64,000 nt of DNA from Halicephalobus mephisto (Eukaryota; Nematoda; Chromadorea; Rhabditida; Panagrolaimidae), in NCBI GenBank assembly GCA_009193035.1, contig SWDT01000104.1:205667-269666 (forward strand), given 5' to 3'. Made by a program: the position numbers and the translations under genes. Below the pieces are notes generated by a model. The model saw nothing but the letters and a program-made list of their open reading frames with translations, was not told the DNA's origin and ran no database searches. Numbering within the stretch: the stretch's first letter is position 1; every line of letters begins with the position of its first letter. This document shows positions 51,401 to 63,200 of the stretch, piece after piece.

Positions 51401-51806
51401 AGGGTTAGGCTTGGATAGATCTCTACCGTACTCAGGTTTGAAAAGACCTTCTTTCTCCCACCACTCATACCAAACAGCTTCGACGTATTTTGGGCTATAA
51501 GCAGCCGGCAATTCGCAAGTTGTATCTTTCTTTTCTCCAGGCTTCGTAGGAATAGTATATTCCGTGACGGCCTTGGGTTTGTCTTCTTTCTTCTTGGCCT
51601 AAAATCCATATATGAACAGATTTGGAAAACGAAGGTTTCACCTCTTTAGGTTTGGCTTCAGCTTGGGCCTTTTGTTCTGCCAACTTCTTCTGTTTGGCTT
51701 CGAACTTTGCGAGTTTCTCGGCTTGTTTTGCAGCCTTTTCAGCTTCCCTTTTCAATTGGGCAGCAGATTTTTGCTTTTCTCCTCCGGCTTCTTGAGAATC
51801 CGCCAT
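48475..51806 (-). CDS. VARS1: Valyl-tRNA synthetase (cytosolic)
   Basis: Exons 51806-51642, 51598-51053, 51008-50212, 50166-48914, 48869-48475 (1051 aa), phases closing. Lys/Ala/Glu-rich N-terminal extension (about 60 aa), then the class I synthetase core: [15 protein letters not shown] (HIGH motif as HLGH), editing domain ([19 protein letters not shown]), [29 protein letters not shown], the anticodon-binding helical domain and a C-terminal coiled coil ([20 protein letters not shown]). It lacks the GST-like N-terminal domain of vertebrate VARS1, as in other nematodes. Charges tRNA-Val. The exon 2 donor is GTTAGT, accepted because the join restores the conserved MDPKIM. First gene of a probable operon with CMTR2. 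Confidence 0.95.
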
Positions 51807-52368
51807 CTGAGCTGAAATTACAACTATACAGAGATATCAAGGGAGAAATGAAGTTGGACGTCATTCTACACAACAATGGAGGAAACATCAGTTTAAACAA
51901 AATGTAAAGAGGAAATTACCAGAATCACGTTAAATACAAGCGGGGCAATCTAAACTAAAACTATATATAAGGAGATATAAAGGTGGAAATAAAGATAGGA
52001 ATAATACTGGAAGGTAATAGGGAAAATAAACGTAGAAGTATCAGTAGGACTACAACAGGTTAGACAAAGTTAGGGCAACTTGGGCTAAAAATATATATAT
52101 AGCGAAATTCAAACGAAAATCTAAAATCAAACAGTAGCCTACACAATAACACGACAAATGAAACAAAAAAATCGGCTATAAAAACGCAGAAGTATCGTCA
52201 GAATTGCACCAAATTAGACAAAGTTGAGGCAAAATTGCATCAAACTACACCTCTCAATTTTCGTTTCGAGACCAGCCGTTTCCATTCAAGTTTTTTATCG
52301 CAAATCGACGTTGCTTTATCGTCTTCTGAAATCCACTTTTCTCTCTTATATCCCTGAATTTCCCAGAA
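51807..52368. promoter_or_regulatory. Divergent intergenic region of ValRS and OTUD6
   Basis: 562 bp between two outward-facing housekeeping starts, presumably a shared promoter region. CTATATATAAGG and ATATATATAGCG-like TATA-type stretches occur at about 51963 and 52091. No other feature seen. Confidence 0.4.
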
Positions 52369-53778
52369 ATGTCTGATCCGAATGATTCTCCATTGGATTC
52401 TGATGCCGAGGATTCTCCGTTGGCCGAATTAAAACGGGTCCAAAACAAGGAAAAAAAAGATCTTCGAGGTTAGAAATTTTTTTTTTAATTTAGAAAAACT
52501 CTATTTTAGCCAAAATAACATCTATGAAGAGGTCTGTTCCAAACAACGACAAGAAGAAAAAAAAGGAAATTAATGCTTTAATCGAAAAAATGGAAAAAGA
52601 ATTAAAAGAAAAACACGAAAATCAGATGGCGGAGTTGGAGTCAAAAATCGGAGTTGTCCAAGTTTCCGAAGTCCCCGATGACACCGTTGATGAACAATCT
52701 AAAGCTAGAGAAGAAGCTATCAAGAAAAAAGTCGCGAAAAATCAGAAAAAACAGGTATTTTTAAATTTTTTCATATATGAATTAATTCCAGATGGATTTT
52801 GAGTAATTTTTCATCCAAAATCTTTTTAGGATTCTTTAAAAATCTTCGAAAACTCAAAATTTTGATGATTTTAGATCTATTTAAGAGTTTCTATCATATA
52901 GGTTGTTTGTGAATTTAGAAATCAAATTTCGGTTTTGGGGATATTTTAAAAATAAATTTTTAGATTTCTATATGAATAGGATCTTTGACTTTTAAATCTT
53001 CTGTAGACGAACCTCTGAAGCCCTGTAGATAAATTCCCAAATTTTATAAAGTTGATTTTTTATAAAAAATCTGAATTTTCTATGAACGAATTTCCCCGAA
53101 ATTGACGTTTATTATTTCCCTATTTAAATGATTTTTGAATTTTCTAACATGACCAAAGTTTGAATAATTTCGAAATTTTAGGAAAAGAAAGCGGCGGAAC
53201 AACGAAGACGTGCTCAACTTGCTGCTGAAGATGAAGCTAATGCTGAGGCCACGAAGGGCCATCTGGAGAATCAGTCGATTTTGGAAGCTTTGAAAGACAG
53301 AAAGCTGGCCCTGGTCCACATTGATCCCGATGGAGATTGTCTGTTTTCTGCCATTGCTCATCAGCTATCTCAAAACGACGGTTCCGATCTCTTTAGTGAA
53401 AACGTAAGATCTCAAGCTGCGGCTTATGTCCGGCAGCATTCCGACGATTTTATTCCTTTTTTGACAGATGAACAGGGCGAACCTCTTTCAGAAGACGGAT
53501 TTCAGGTTTGTTTTTGTTTTTAACTCAAAGTTTTGATTTTTGTATTCCAGAATTACTGTGACAGAATCGAGAAACCTTGTGCAGCTGGAGGAGCCTGGGG
53601 CGGTGCTCCGGAACTCAGAGCTATCAGCCAGATTTTCAAGAAGAAAATCGAAATTATCCAGCCAAATAAGCAGGTTACTGTATTTGGAGAAGAATTCGAT
53701 GGAAAACCCTTGGTGATTACCTACCATCGACACGCATACAACCTTGGAGAACATTACAATAGTACCACAAGTGCCTAA
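52369..53778 (+). CDS. OTUD6B: OTU-domain deubiquitinase, OTUD6 type
   Basis: Exons 52369-52468, 52510-52754, 53182-53505, 53551-53778 (298 aa), all in phase. The N-terminal half is a basic coiled coil (MKRSVPNNDKKKKKE matches the family's MKNAVPKNDKKRRK-type segment). The OTU domain starts near residue 145: DPDGDCLFSAI with catalytic Asp and Cys, then WGGAPELRAIS and the catalytic His in RHAYNLGEHYNS. OTUD6 proteins are cysteine proteases that remove ubiquitin and are linked to ribosomes and translation. Exon 3 uses a GTTTGT donor. ELMOD follows on the same strand after 463 bp. Confidence 0.92.
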
Positions 53779-54241
53779 ATGCCATTGTTAAATATTTAAT
53801 TTAAGTTTGTTCCGAAGTTTGAAGTCGTTTATGGCGTTAATAGCGCTGAAATATTTTTCTTTTCAGTTGAAATAGAAGTTTCCAGAAGGCTTGAGAATCT
53901 AGTTGGGGATTTTCAAGATTCTAGAAGTTCTCTCGACTTTAATGGAAGTATTTGGGAGCCTTTTAGGATCCCATGGAGGCTTCCAAAGGTCCCTTAGAAC
54001 TCTATGGAAGTCTCTAGAAGCTTGTAGAAGTTCTTCAGAATCTTGAGGAGGTCTGTAAAATTTCACAAAAACGTCTAGAAGTTCTTCATCATCTTGTTGA
54101 AGTTTCTGAAATTTAAAAAGAAATTTTACACAAGCTTCTAAAATCCAAAACTAATGCCAAATGTTTTAGAAATTTTTAAAAATTCGTGTCGAGAGAATTG
54201 TTGAGTAATTTTTATTAATTTTTATCGATTTAGATCTCAAA

Positions 54242-55526
54242 ATGGAGCTGGTTATGAATGTCATTTCCAATGTGATCTATTCCGTCCATCAGATGATAAT
54301 CGAAGGATGCATGTTGTTGGCTAATTTCTTCACTAGACAAACCAAAATTGAAAGAATTGTAAATTTAAAAAATTTTCATATATGAATTAATATTTTTTTT
54401 AGATGTATCAATCGAATTCTGTGCCTTCTAGGAAAATTCTGAACATAGAACAGGCCCTGAAGACTCGGAAAGAAAACGAATTTCGAGAATTTGCCTGGAG
54501 TTCTGGAGAAGAAACAACCGTAGCCGAAAGATTGCTGTCTGGAATCAAGGATGATCAAAAAACGGATTTTTCAAAGTCCCTAGCTCAGTCCATGAGGCAA
54601 ATCAGAGGCTACAATAAGCTATGTGATTACGTTGAAAGTCGGAGATTGATCCAGTATGACTCTGAAAACGAAGAACATGAAGCTAAATTGATGAAATTTT
54701 GGGAATTAATGAAACCAAATCAAGTTTTGAAATCGAGGAAATCCAATCAATGGCAGGACATAGGGTTTCAAGGCGACGACCCGGCTACGGACTTCAGAGG
54801 AATGGGCATACTTGGTCTGGAGCAGTTAATATTCTTCATACAGTACGATAATCAGAATGCCTTACATTGTTTGAGGATTTCGCTGCATCCTAGAATTGGA
54901 TTTCCTTATGCTGTGTGTGGTATTACGGTAACGGCTCTAATCAAGGAATTACTTTTTGAAGATTTGTTAAAAAATCATTTTTACAATTCACTAAAAACTC
55001 CCCCAACAATCGATAATTTTCATCAAGTATACTGTAAGTTTTTTAGAATTTAAATTTAATTTTATTTTTGATTTATTTTTGATTTAAATTTTTTTTATCT
55101 AGTTTTTGATTTTTTTATAGTTTAGTTTTTTAATTCATTCTCGATTTATAGTTAATTTTAATTTTAGTTTTTTTAGTTATTTTTAAATTTATTTAATTTT
55201 AATTTTGAATATTTGTTTTTTTAGTTATTTTTAAATTTATTTAATTTTAATTTTAGTTTTTTAAGTTATTTTTAAATTTATTTAGTTTTAATTTTGAATA
55301 TTTATTTTAGTTTTTTGGTTAATTTTATTTAAATTTTAAAAGTTTATTTAATTTTATGATTTTAGGTCGAGTGTTCAAATTATTCTGTGACTTTTGGGAT
55401 CACGAGGACCCTAGTTCGGTGATGATGTTCAACATTGTGAAGCAGAAATTCACTGTTCACTTGGTGGAGTATCTTCGACGAGAAACGGCTAATTTATTTG
55501 AAGTTACTGTAAAGGATATTATTTAG
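54242..55526 (+). CDS. ELMO domain-containing protein
   Basis: Exons 54242-54358, 54403-55033, 55366-55526 (302 aa), in phase. Hydrophobic N-terminus (NVISNVIYSVHQMIIEGCMLLANFF), then an ELMO domain containing the core WQDIGFQGDDPATDFRGMG, the GLEQLIFF helix and the FCDFWDHEDPSSVMMFNIV tail. The size and order match ELMOD1-3, which act as GTPase-activating proteins for Arf/Arl2 (the Arg in DFRG is the catalytic candidate). The third exon begins after an AT-only intron. Which ELMOD paralogue is not decided. Confidence 0.9.
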
Positions 55527-55546
55527 ATTTATCGGGTTTTTTGTAA

Positions 55547-55771
55547 TTAGTAACCTAGTCTGGATTCATGTGCATTGGATACTGGAATGGCGGTATGAGT
55601 AATGTTTCGAAATTTTTGAAGAAAATGATTTTTTGATTTTTGCGTCGAAAAAAGGTACTTTTCAATGAAATCGGTCAGATTGATGGTTTCTTGAGGATAC
55701 GCCAGATAACGGGGAAACCCGGCCTCGTGGGTTTTACGGTCATCCGTATCTTCGGCTGACCAAAAGATCAA
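55547..55771 (-). other. Possible gene fragment on the minus strand
   Basis: 75 codons open. Reads coding-like (WSAEDTDDRKTHEAGFPRYL then AYPQETINLTDFIEKYLF), with a higher G/C level than its flanks. It starts from a non-ATG codon and no matching upstream exon was found. It could be an exon of an unrecognised gene, a relic, or ELMOD 3' UTR read backwards. Confidence 0.25.
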
Positions 55772-56981
55772 TCACCCGCATCTATGGGATTAGTTTTGGA
55801 GAAAAATAAAAATCACAAGAATTCTTATTTGGAAAACAAAAACTGTAGGTTATAAATTTGATTGATTAACAGTATTGAAAATGAACAATTAACTGTCTTT
55901 TGGACTTTGGGGAATTCTAGAAGTGAAATATAGAATAAAAATCGGTAATTGACAGGTTTTAGGGTCTTCATTTATAACACAAAATGATCATAGATCAAAT
56001 GAAGTCGTTTTTAAAGAATTAAAAACTATTCTAAAAAAGTTAAAATTAATTTAATATTTAAAAAAATTAAATTAAAATGAATATTTTAAAAAAATAAAAA
56101 ATGAATATTTTTAAAAAATTAAATAAAAATAAATATTTAAAAAAAATTAAAATAAATATTTAAAAAAAATTAAAAATGAATATTTAAAAAAATTAAAATA
56201 AATATTTAAAAAAATTAAAATGAATATTTTTTAAAAATTGTCTCGATACAAATTTCTAGAAAATCCTACAGAATTTAAATATTTCTACAGAAGTTTATAA
56301 ATTACGAATAATTTTTAGAAGATTCTAAAAAGCTCCAAAAACTTTCTGAGGATTTTAGAAATTTGAACATCTCCAATTTTTGAAGTTTCCAAATCTCAAA
56401 AATTTTCAAAGATTTACAAATTTTTACAAGTTCTAGAATTCTATCGTAATAAAATAAAGAACATCCCCTGGGGTTAGAGAGAATTTTAAAACGTAATTTC
56501 ATCGAAAAATTCAGAAATCGAAGATCAAAAACGTTTTAAAATTTATGATTTTTGTAAACAACAGATCAAAAGTTACCGTATTTCTCATTTTTTATAAAGT
56601 AAAAACCAGTTTTTTTCGAAAAATAAATTTTCAGAAATAAATAAAAATTAATTTTAAAAATTTAAAAAAAAAATTAATTTTAAAAAATTTAAAAAGTGAT
56701 TAATTTTTATTTATTGTTTCCTGACTTCTACAGTGTCCTTCTGATGGCGATGTGATTTTATATTTGATAACTGTTTCGTCATCGGGAATATTATGAAATC
56801 AGCTTGTTTCATCACAAGGTTTAATTTCGATTTTTTCTAGCGCCCAACCAAAACAGAAATTTCCTAAGATGGATTCATTTCATAATAAATAAATTCACAA
56901 CAGTAATAAAAAGTAGAAAAAATGATTTAAAATAATTCTTTTTAAAATTTCTGTTTATATTTAGGAACAAATGATTTCGTC

Positions 56982-57370
56982 TTAATTTTCAGGAATTTTC
57001 GCGGTGAGAGTTGTTTTAATTCTTTTCTCGGTTGCTTATAGGCTACGTTCCACTCGTGTCTGGAAACGAATAACCTTAATTTTCAGGGACTTTCGCGGTG
57101 AGAGTTGATTTTATTTTCTCTCGACTGCTCATAGGCTACGTTTCAATTGTATTTGAAAACGAATAACTTCTTGATTTTCAGGGACTTTTGTGATAAAAGT
57201 TAATTTTTGGAAATTATTGTTAATTCTAAATTCCACTCGCACTGGTTAATGATCAACTTTACGATCTTCAGGAACTTTCGCGGTGAGAGTTGATTTTATT
57301 TTTAGAGTATTTTTTGTCCCAAAGTCGACTCGCACTGGTTAATGATCAGCTCTGGTGATCTTCGATAATT
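56982..57370. repeat. Tandem repeat, about 95 bp x 4
   Basis: Each copy has TTTTCAG or TCTTCAG, then GGACTTTCGCG (varied in copies 1 and 3), then GTGAGAGTTG. Later parts pair off as GGCTACGTTCCACTCGT in copies 1-2 and CTCGCACTGGTTAATGATCA in copies 3-4. Confidence 0.7.
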
Positions 57371-57597
57371 TTCACGACTTGATTTGGTGGTTTCCGACAC
57401 GTGGTTTAAACTGTGGCTGACTTTTGATCTCGTCTTTGGAAAGGTGTGTCCATCTGTGGTCTGATCGCAGAAAATAATTCTTTCATCATCCAAGTTGATG
57501 AAGAATATCCAAACTCCGCCCTTCGATGTTTAGCAAATGAAACATATTCTGTCAAATAGCAATTATTTCTCAATTGGATAATCAGGCATTCCGAAAA

Positions 57598-59802
57598 ATG
57601 AGGATCACTGTCGGGAAATTCGCCCAGCAACTCCACGCCATAGGGTTGGCCAACGGACATGGAGGAAGGTAAGTGAAATTTTTAAATAAAAATCAAAAAT
57701 TATTTCTTTATATAAAAATTAAAAATTACTTTTTTATATAAAACTTAAAAATTACTTTTTTATATAAAAATCAAAAATTATTTTTTTCTATAAAACTTAA
57801 AAATTACTTTTTTTATAAAAATTGAAAATTACTTTTTTATATAAAAATCAAAAATTATTTTCTTTATAAAAATTAAAAATTATTTTTTAAATTCTAGAAA
57901 TTTGTGCTAGAATAATTTCGCAATAATAATTTTTGGTTCTTACAGTAGTATGATTTTTTGAACTTGAGAATTTTTGTGCGGAACAAACCATCGTAAAAAA
58001 GGAAAAAACGGTAAAGTGACAGCTTTTGATTGAAGACGACTTTCTCCGTTTTTTTTAATTTTAAAAAATTAAAAAAAAATCGACTTTTGAAAATTTTTTT
58101 TATAGTAATTTTGGAAAATTTTTTACAGTAATTTTGGTAATTTTTTTTACAGTAATTTTTTGATTTTTTTTACAGTAATTTTTTTGATTTTTTTACAATA
58201 ATTTTTTGTTTTTTTTACAGTAATTTTGGAAAATTTTCTACAGTAATTTTTTGATTTTCCACAATAGTTTTTAAAAAAAGTTTATTTTTGATTTTTACAG
58301 TAATTCTTTTCAGACATTTGGGATGTGAAGCGGCGATCAGGACTCTTCAACTTTCTTCGATTCTGAATTCGTCGAAAGTGCCGATCAAGTGGAAGACCGT
58401 TATTCAGGAAACGGTCACGGGGAGGAAGTGGGATCAACTTCAAGGAGTCATCTCCAACTCCAGAAACCTCGCAACTGCTGTGAATTCGGCTCTCCAGGAA
58501 GGCATCGGATGTGGAGACAAGGAGGAACTTCTGGTCGTCGGTGGGGACCATTCTTGTGCCGTAGGGACGTGGTCGGGGGTCAGTTCCGCCGTCAGACCCC
58601 ATGGGGATTTGGGACTCATATGGGTCGACGCTCATCTGGACGCCCATACTCCTGAATCCTCGCCCTCCGGGAACATCCACGGAATGCCCGTGGCTCATCT
58701 GCTGGGGTACGGTAACGAAGATTTGGTTTCTGTTTTGGGTAATTTTCCGAAGATAAAACCTGAGAATCTTGTTTTCGTGGGAATCAGATCCTACGAACCC
58801 CCGGAACAAGAACTACTCCATTCCCTGAGGGTGAAGATCTTCTACGACGATGAAGTCGCAAAAAGAGGAATCTCAGACGTCATGAATGAGGCCATCGAGA
58901 GGGTTTCTTCGAAGACCTACGGTTTCGGCATGAGCATCGATCTCGACGGATTCAGAGTAGATGATGCTCCCGCTGTAGGCACTCCCGAAGCCGGAGGCAT
59001 TGTGGCTGACGAATTTTTGAAATTCATCAAGACCCATCCGATGGAGAAATTACTCGTGACTGAAATCGTCGAATTTTTGCCAGAAAAAGACGATGAAGCA
59101 AAAACAAGGTCTGTTTTATCAATTTCAGTAATGACTAAAAAGATCAATTTACCATATTAAACAATCACTATCCTAAAAATAATTTTTTTCTAAAAATTGG
59201 ATAGTGACTGGAAAATTAATTTGTCGTATCAAGCAGTCACTATCCTAAAAATAATCTTTTTCTATAAAAATTGGATAGTGACTAGGAAGGTTAATTAGTC
59301 GTATCAAGCAGTCACTATCCTAAAAATAATTTTTTTCTAAAAATTGAATAGTGACTGGAAATTTAATTTACCATTTATATCAGTCACTATCCTAAAAATA
59401 ATCTTTTTCTAAAAATTGAATAGTGACTGGAAAAGTTAATTTGTTGTTTTTATCAGTCACTATCCTAAAAATAATCTTTTTCTATAAAAATTGGATAGTG
59501 ACTAGGAAGGTTAATTAGTCGTATCAAGCAGTCACTATCCTAAAAATAATTTTTTTCTAAAAATTGGATAGTGACTGGAAAAGTTAATTTACCATTTATA
59601 TCAGTCACTATCTTAGATTCAACAATACAATTTTGTTATAATTAAAAAATACATTTATTTTTTATTAAAAACAATTTAATCAACTTATTTTAGTGAAAAA
59701 TTGGTCCGTGACTTGGTTGAACACATTTATCTCCCGAGATTCTCCAGATACGCCGTCGAAGAAGAACTGGAAGAAAGAAGGAACAAACGAGCTTTTGCTT
59801 AA
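57598..59802 (+). CDS. Arginase
   Basis: Exons 57598-57668, 58314-59108, 59694-59802 (324 aa), in phase; typical arginase length. Ureohydrolase signatures: GGDHSCAVG (first Mn ligand His), WVDAHLDAHTP (DAHxDxH), GNIHGMPVAHLLG and SIDLDGFRVDDAPAVGTP (SxDxD). It hydrolyses arginine to ornithine and urea. The LDGFRVDD stretch differs from the usual DxDxxDP, with a residue inserted before the Asp, but the metal-binding Asp residues remain. The exon 2 donor is GTCTGT (weak), chosen because the frame then joins to the C-terminal helix with stop at 59802; reading through gives an earlier stop at 59160. The second intron is a tandem array of hairpins. Confidence 0.88.
58100..58313. repeat. TTACAGTAATTTT tandem repeat in arginase intron 1
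   Basis: Eight or nine copies of a roughly 24-bp unit TTTTTACAGTAATTTTGG, the last forming the polypyrimidine and branch region of the 3' splice site. Confidence 0.7.
59161..59625. repeat. Tandem hairpin array in arginase intron 2
   Basis: Six full units and a half unit, period 70-77 bp. Each has CAGTCACTATCC, an A/T loop of about 26 nt and GGATAGTGACTG, an inverted pair of 12 bp. Adjacent units are separated by TTAATTTGTCGTATCAAG or similar. Confidence 0.85.
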
Positions 59803-60267
59803 TTTCAAAATAATTTTAAAAAATATTTAATGTAAAAAACGAAAATTTTTTTATAAAAATTTGAAAATAAAATAAAAGTTTTTTATAAAAATTTGAAAAT
59901 AAAACAAAAATTTAAAAATAAAACAAAATTTTTTATAAAAATTTAAAAATAAAAAAATTTTTTTAAATTTAAAAATAAAAAATTTTTTAAATTTAAAAAT
60001 AAAACAAAAATTTTTTATAAAAATTTAAAAATAAAATAAAAGTTTTTATAAAAATTTAAAAATATAAAATTTTTTTAAATTTAAACATAAAAAATTTTTT
60101 TAAATTTAAAAATAAAACAAAAATTTTTTTTGGAAAAGTTCGTGACTCCAGGCGTTTTGTTTGTTGTTGATTTTTGACTTTTGTTTGTCCATCTGATTTC
60201 AGATTCATGGATCTATTTACACTAGATCATATTCGAAAATTTTTTAAATTCAATTTTTGAATGGACA

Positions 60268-63200
60268 ATGGACAAGTGGATTTTCCTGTTCGTTTGTGGA
60301 TTTTCTTTGTTTTTATTTAACATAACTTATTCTATGAAACCGAAGTACTTCAGCGGAGAAAGATACAGCTCCGAAGACGACGATGATGGTCAGCATGTTT
60401 TAATTTTATTAATTTTTTTGAAAAATTTCAGAAAATTTTATTAATTTATTAATTTTTTTGAAAAATTTCAGAAAATTTCATTAATTTATTAATTTTTTTA
60501 AAGTTATTAATTTCTTAAATTTATTAATTTTTTTGAAAAATTTCAGAAAATTTTATTAATTTATTAATTTTTTTAAAGTTATTAATTTTTTAAATTTATT
60601 AATTTTTTTGAAAAATTTCTAATTTTTTTTAATTTATTAATTTTTTTGAAAAATTTCAGAAAATTTTTTCAAATTTTCAAAATTTAGTGAAAAATTCTAA
60701 AATTTTTGAAGACTTTTTAGAAACTTCTAAAATTGGAAAATTTTAAAAATTAATTTTTCATTTTTTAAAAATATATTTTTGAGTTTTTTAAAATTAGATT
60801 TATCGTTTTAGTTTGTCCTTTCCCGTGGCAATCCCATGAATTCAACACCATTTCGTCCTTCGCCATGTGTTCTGAGTTCGAAGAAGACGGAGTACGGTGT
60901 ACCCCCAGTGACCCCATAGAATGCACCGGAAGGAACCCGATGTGTATTTTCTCAAAAAAAAGCAGGTCTTACCGATGCTGTAGCGATCATCCACAGGACA
61001 TCTCTAATCCCCCCGGCAATCCGGAGCAAGTGAAGCCAAGTAAGTCCGAATTTTGAGGATTTATAACCATTGATATAAAAATCAAAATTCGTAATTTTCA
61101 CACAAGATGCAAATTTTTTTTTTGAAATATTTAAAAATTTAGGTACAAAGCTTGTTATCTGACTTGTCGAAGAGTTGCGCGCAAGGTGCGAATTTTGACT
61201 TGGATTTCGAAATCTTCCAAATTTTAGGAACAAAATTCTCTAGTTATCTTTATCAGGATATTGCACGCAAAGTGCGGATTTCGAAATCTCTATAATTTTA
61301 GGTATAAAGCATTTCAATCGACTTGCTGAAACGTTGCGCGCAAAATGTGGATTTCGAATCTTCGAAATTTTAGGTATAAACTATCCCAACTACGTTTATC
61401 GAAACGTTGTGCGCAAAGTGCGAATTTTGACTTGGATTTCGAAATCTTCGAAATTTTAGGTATAAACTATCCCAACTACATTTATCGAAACGTTGCGCGC
61501 AAGGTGCGGATTTTTGTTTATTTTTAGTTTTAATTTTGATTGACTTATATGCCTGAGATTTATTTCATTTGCAGTTTGTCCTTATGGAGCTTCTTCCTAC
61601 GACCTTCCTTCGGTGCTCCTCTGCGACCCTTCGGATCGGAAGCCCTGTCCAGAGGGGTACTCCTGCGAAGAAGCCATCAACTCCCAAATGTTGTCGACTT
61701 ACAACATGCATCTTTGTTGCAAAACTTCGACTTTGGATTCCTTTGAAAATGTTTTTTATGAAACAAAAGTGGGAATTAACAAGTACTCGGACAACCTCTC
61801 GATGCCGGTCTTCTACGTCACGAGCCTGTCTCCGTCCATCGTCCCCAACGCCCCCCAGGCAGGAATCGACTATGTTCGGATCCTTCTGATTACGGTGAAA
61901 TTGGTAATTTTCAACTTTCAGGTGGTCCTAAACGAGTACCTGCCTTCGAAGGCCCCTCTGCCGGAAATCCGGACGGGAGACCACTTCAGCAAGTTACCGT
62001 ACAGATTCCGGGAGCCCGTTTTCCTGAAAAAAGTAGTTCTTCTTCATGATCAACTCCCCAACGAATATCATCACGTTTTGGTTCTTTTCAGTACGTTTTC
62101 AAAGTAAATTCATATTTAACTAAAATTACGTAAAAAATTCTGAAAATTTTAAAATCTTTCAAATTCTGAAATTTTTAAAATTTAAAACTTCACAAAAAAT
62201 TTTGAAAATTTTTAAAATCTTTCAATTTCTGAAAATTTTAAAATCTTTCAAATTCTGAAAATTTTAAAATTTAAAACTTTACAAAAAATTTTGAACTTTC
62301 TTGAGTCCCGTAGAAAATTCTGAAATCTTCAGAAAAATTGATGAAAATTTTCTGAACATTCTAAAATTCAGAATTTTTAAAAATCATCTAAAATCGAAAA
62401 TTTCGGAAATTTTTAAAATAATGAAACTTAATTTTTTAATTTTTGACTTTTTAATTAATATAATTTTTAATTTTTTAAATAATGGAGTTTTTTTAATTTT
62501 TTAAATAATATAATTTTTGATTTTTTAAATAATAGAGTTTTTTAATTTTTTAAATAATATAATTTTTGACTTTTTATATAATATAATTTTTGAGTTTTTA
62601 ATGGTATAGTTTTTAATTTTATATGAAATGTAATTTCTGATTCCAGATCCCCACGGAAATCCAGAGGCAATGAACTTGTACTACAACCGCCCGACGACGC
62701 TCTCGAGGGAGATCGAACTGACGATTCCTAATTGGGACGAAGGGGCTTTTTTCAGGACAATCAACAGAGTCCTCACGATTACAAACGACAAAATAACCAC
62801 GAAACAAAGTTGATTAAAATTAATTATTTATTTTAAAAATAATATTTCTAGATCGGAAACTTTACATAGTTCTGGTTTTCAAAACGAAAAAACCCATAAC
62901 AAGACGGAATCCGGTGACTTATCAGGACTTCAATGCGAATTACACCAGTTTCACGGAATTCCTGTCTTCGGAAACCGGCAAGTACTTCGGGACTCCGGTG
63001 GCGGGATCCTATTTTTACGTAAGTTGGTCATTTTTAAAAATTATAATTTTACAAACACAATTTTTAAAATTTTCGAATTTTAAAATTCCCGCTTGAAAAA
63101 TAAAAAAATAATGAATTAGATAATTTTTCACAAAAATTAATTTTTTATTTTTATTTTTTTACAAAATGGTTTTTTCGAATTTTAAATTCCCGCTTGAAAA

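Larger units (their letters stand above)
55527..57597. other. Intergenic region ELMOD to arginase
   Basis: It contains the minus-strand open stretch at 55547-55771, an AT-rich repeat (56040-56240) and the four-copy tandem repeat at 56982-57370. No complete gene seen. Confidence 0.45.

Noticed and set aside
57406..57660. 84-codon minus-strand frame at the arginase start
   Set aside because: It overlaps arginase exon 1, which is supported by phase and motif on the plus strand.
59161..59625. CRISPR-like array
   Set aside because: Repeats are evenly spaced, but the spacers are near-identical, the units are self-complementary, and the array lies in a eukaryotic intron.
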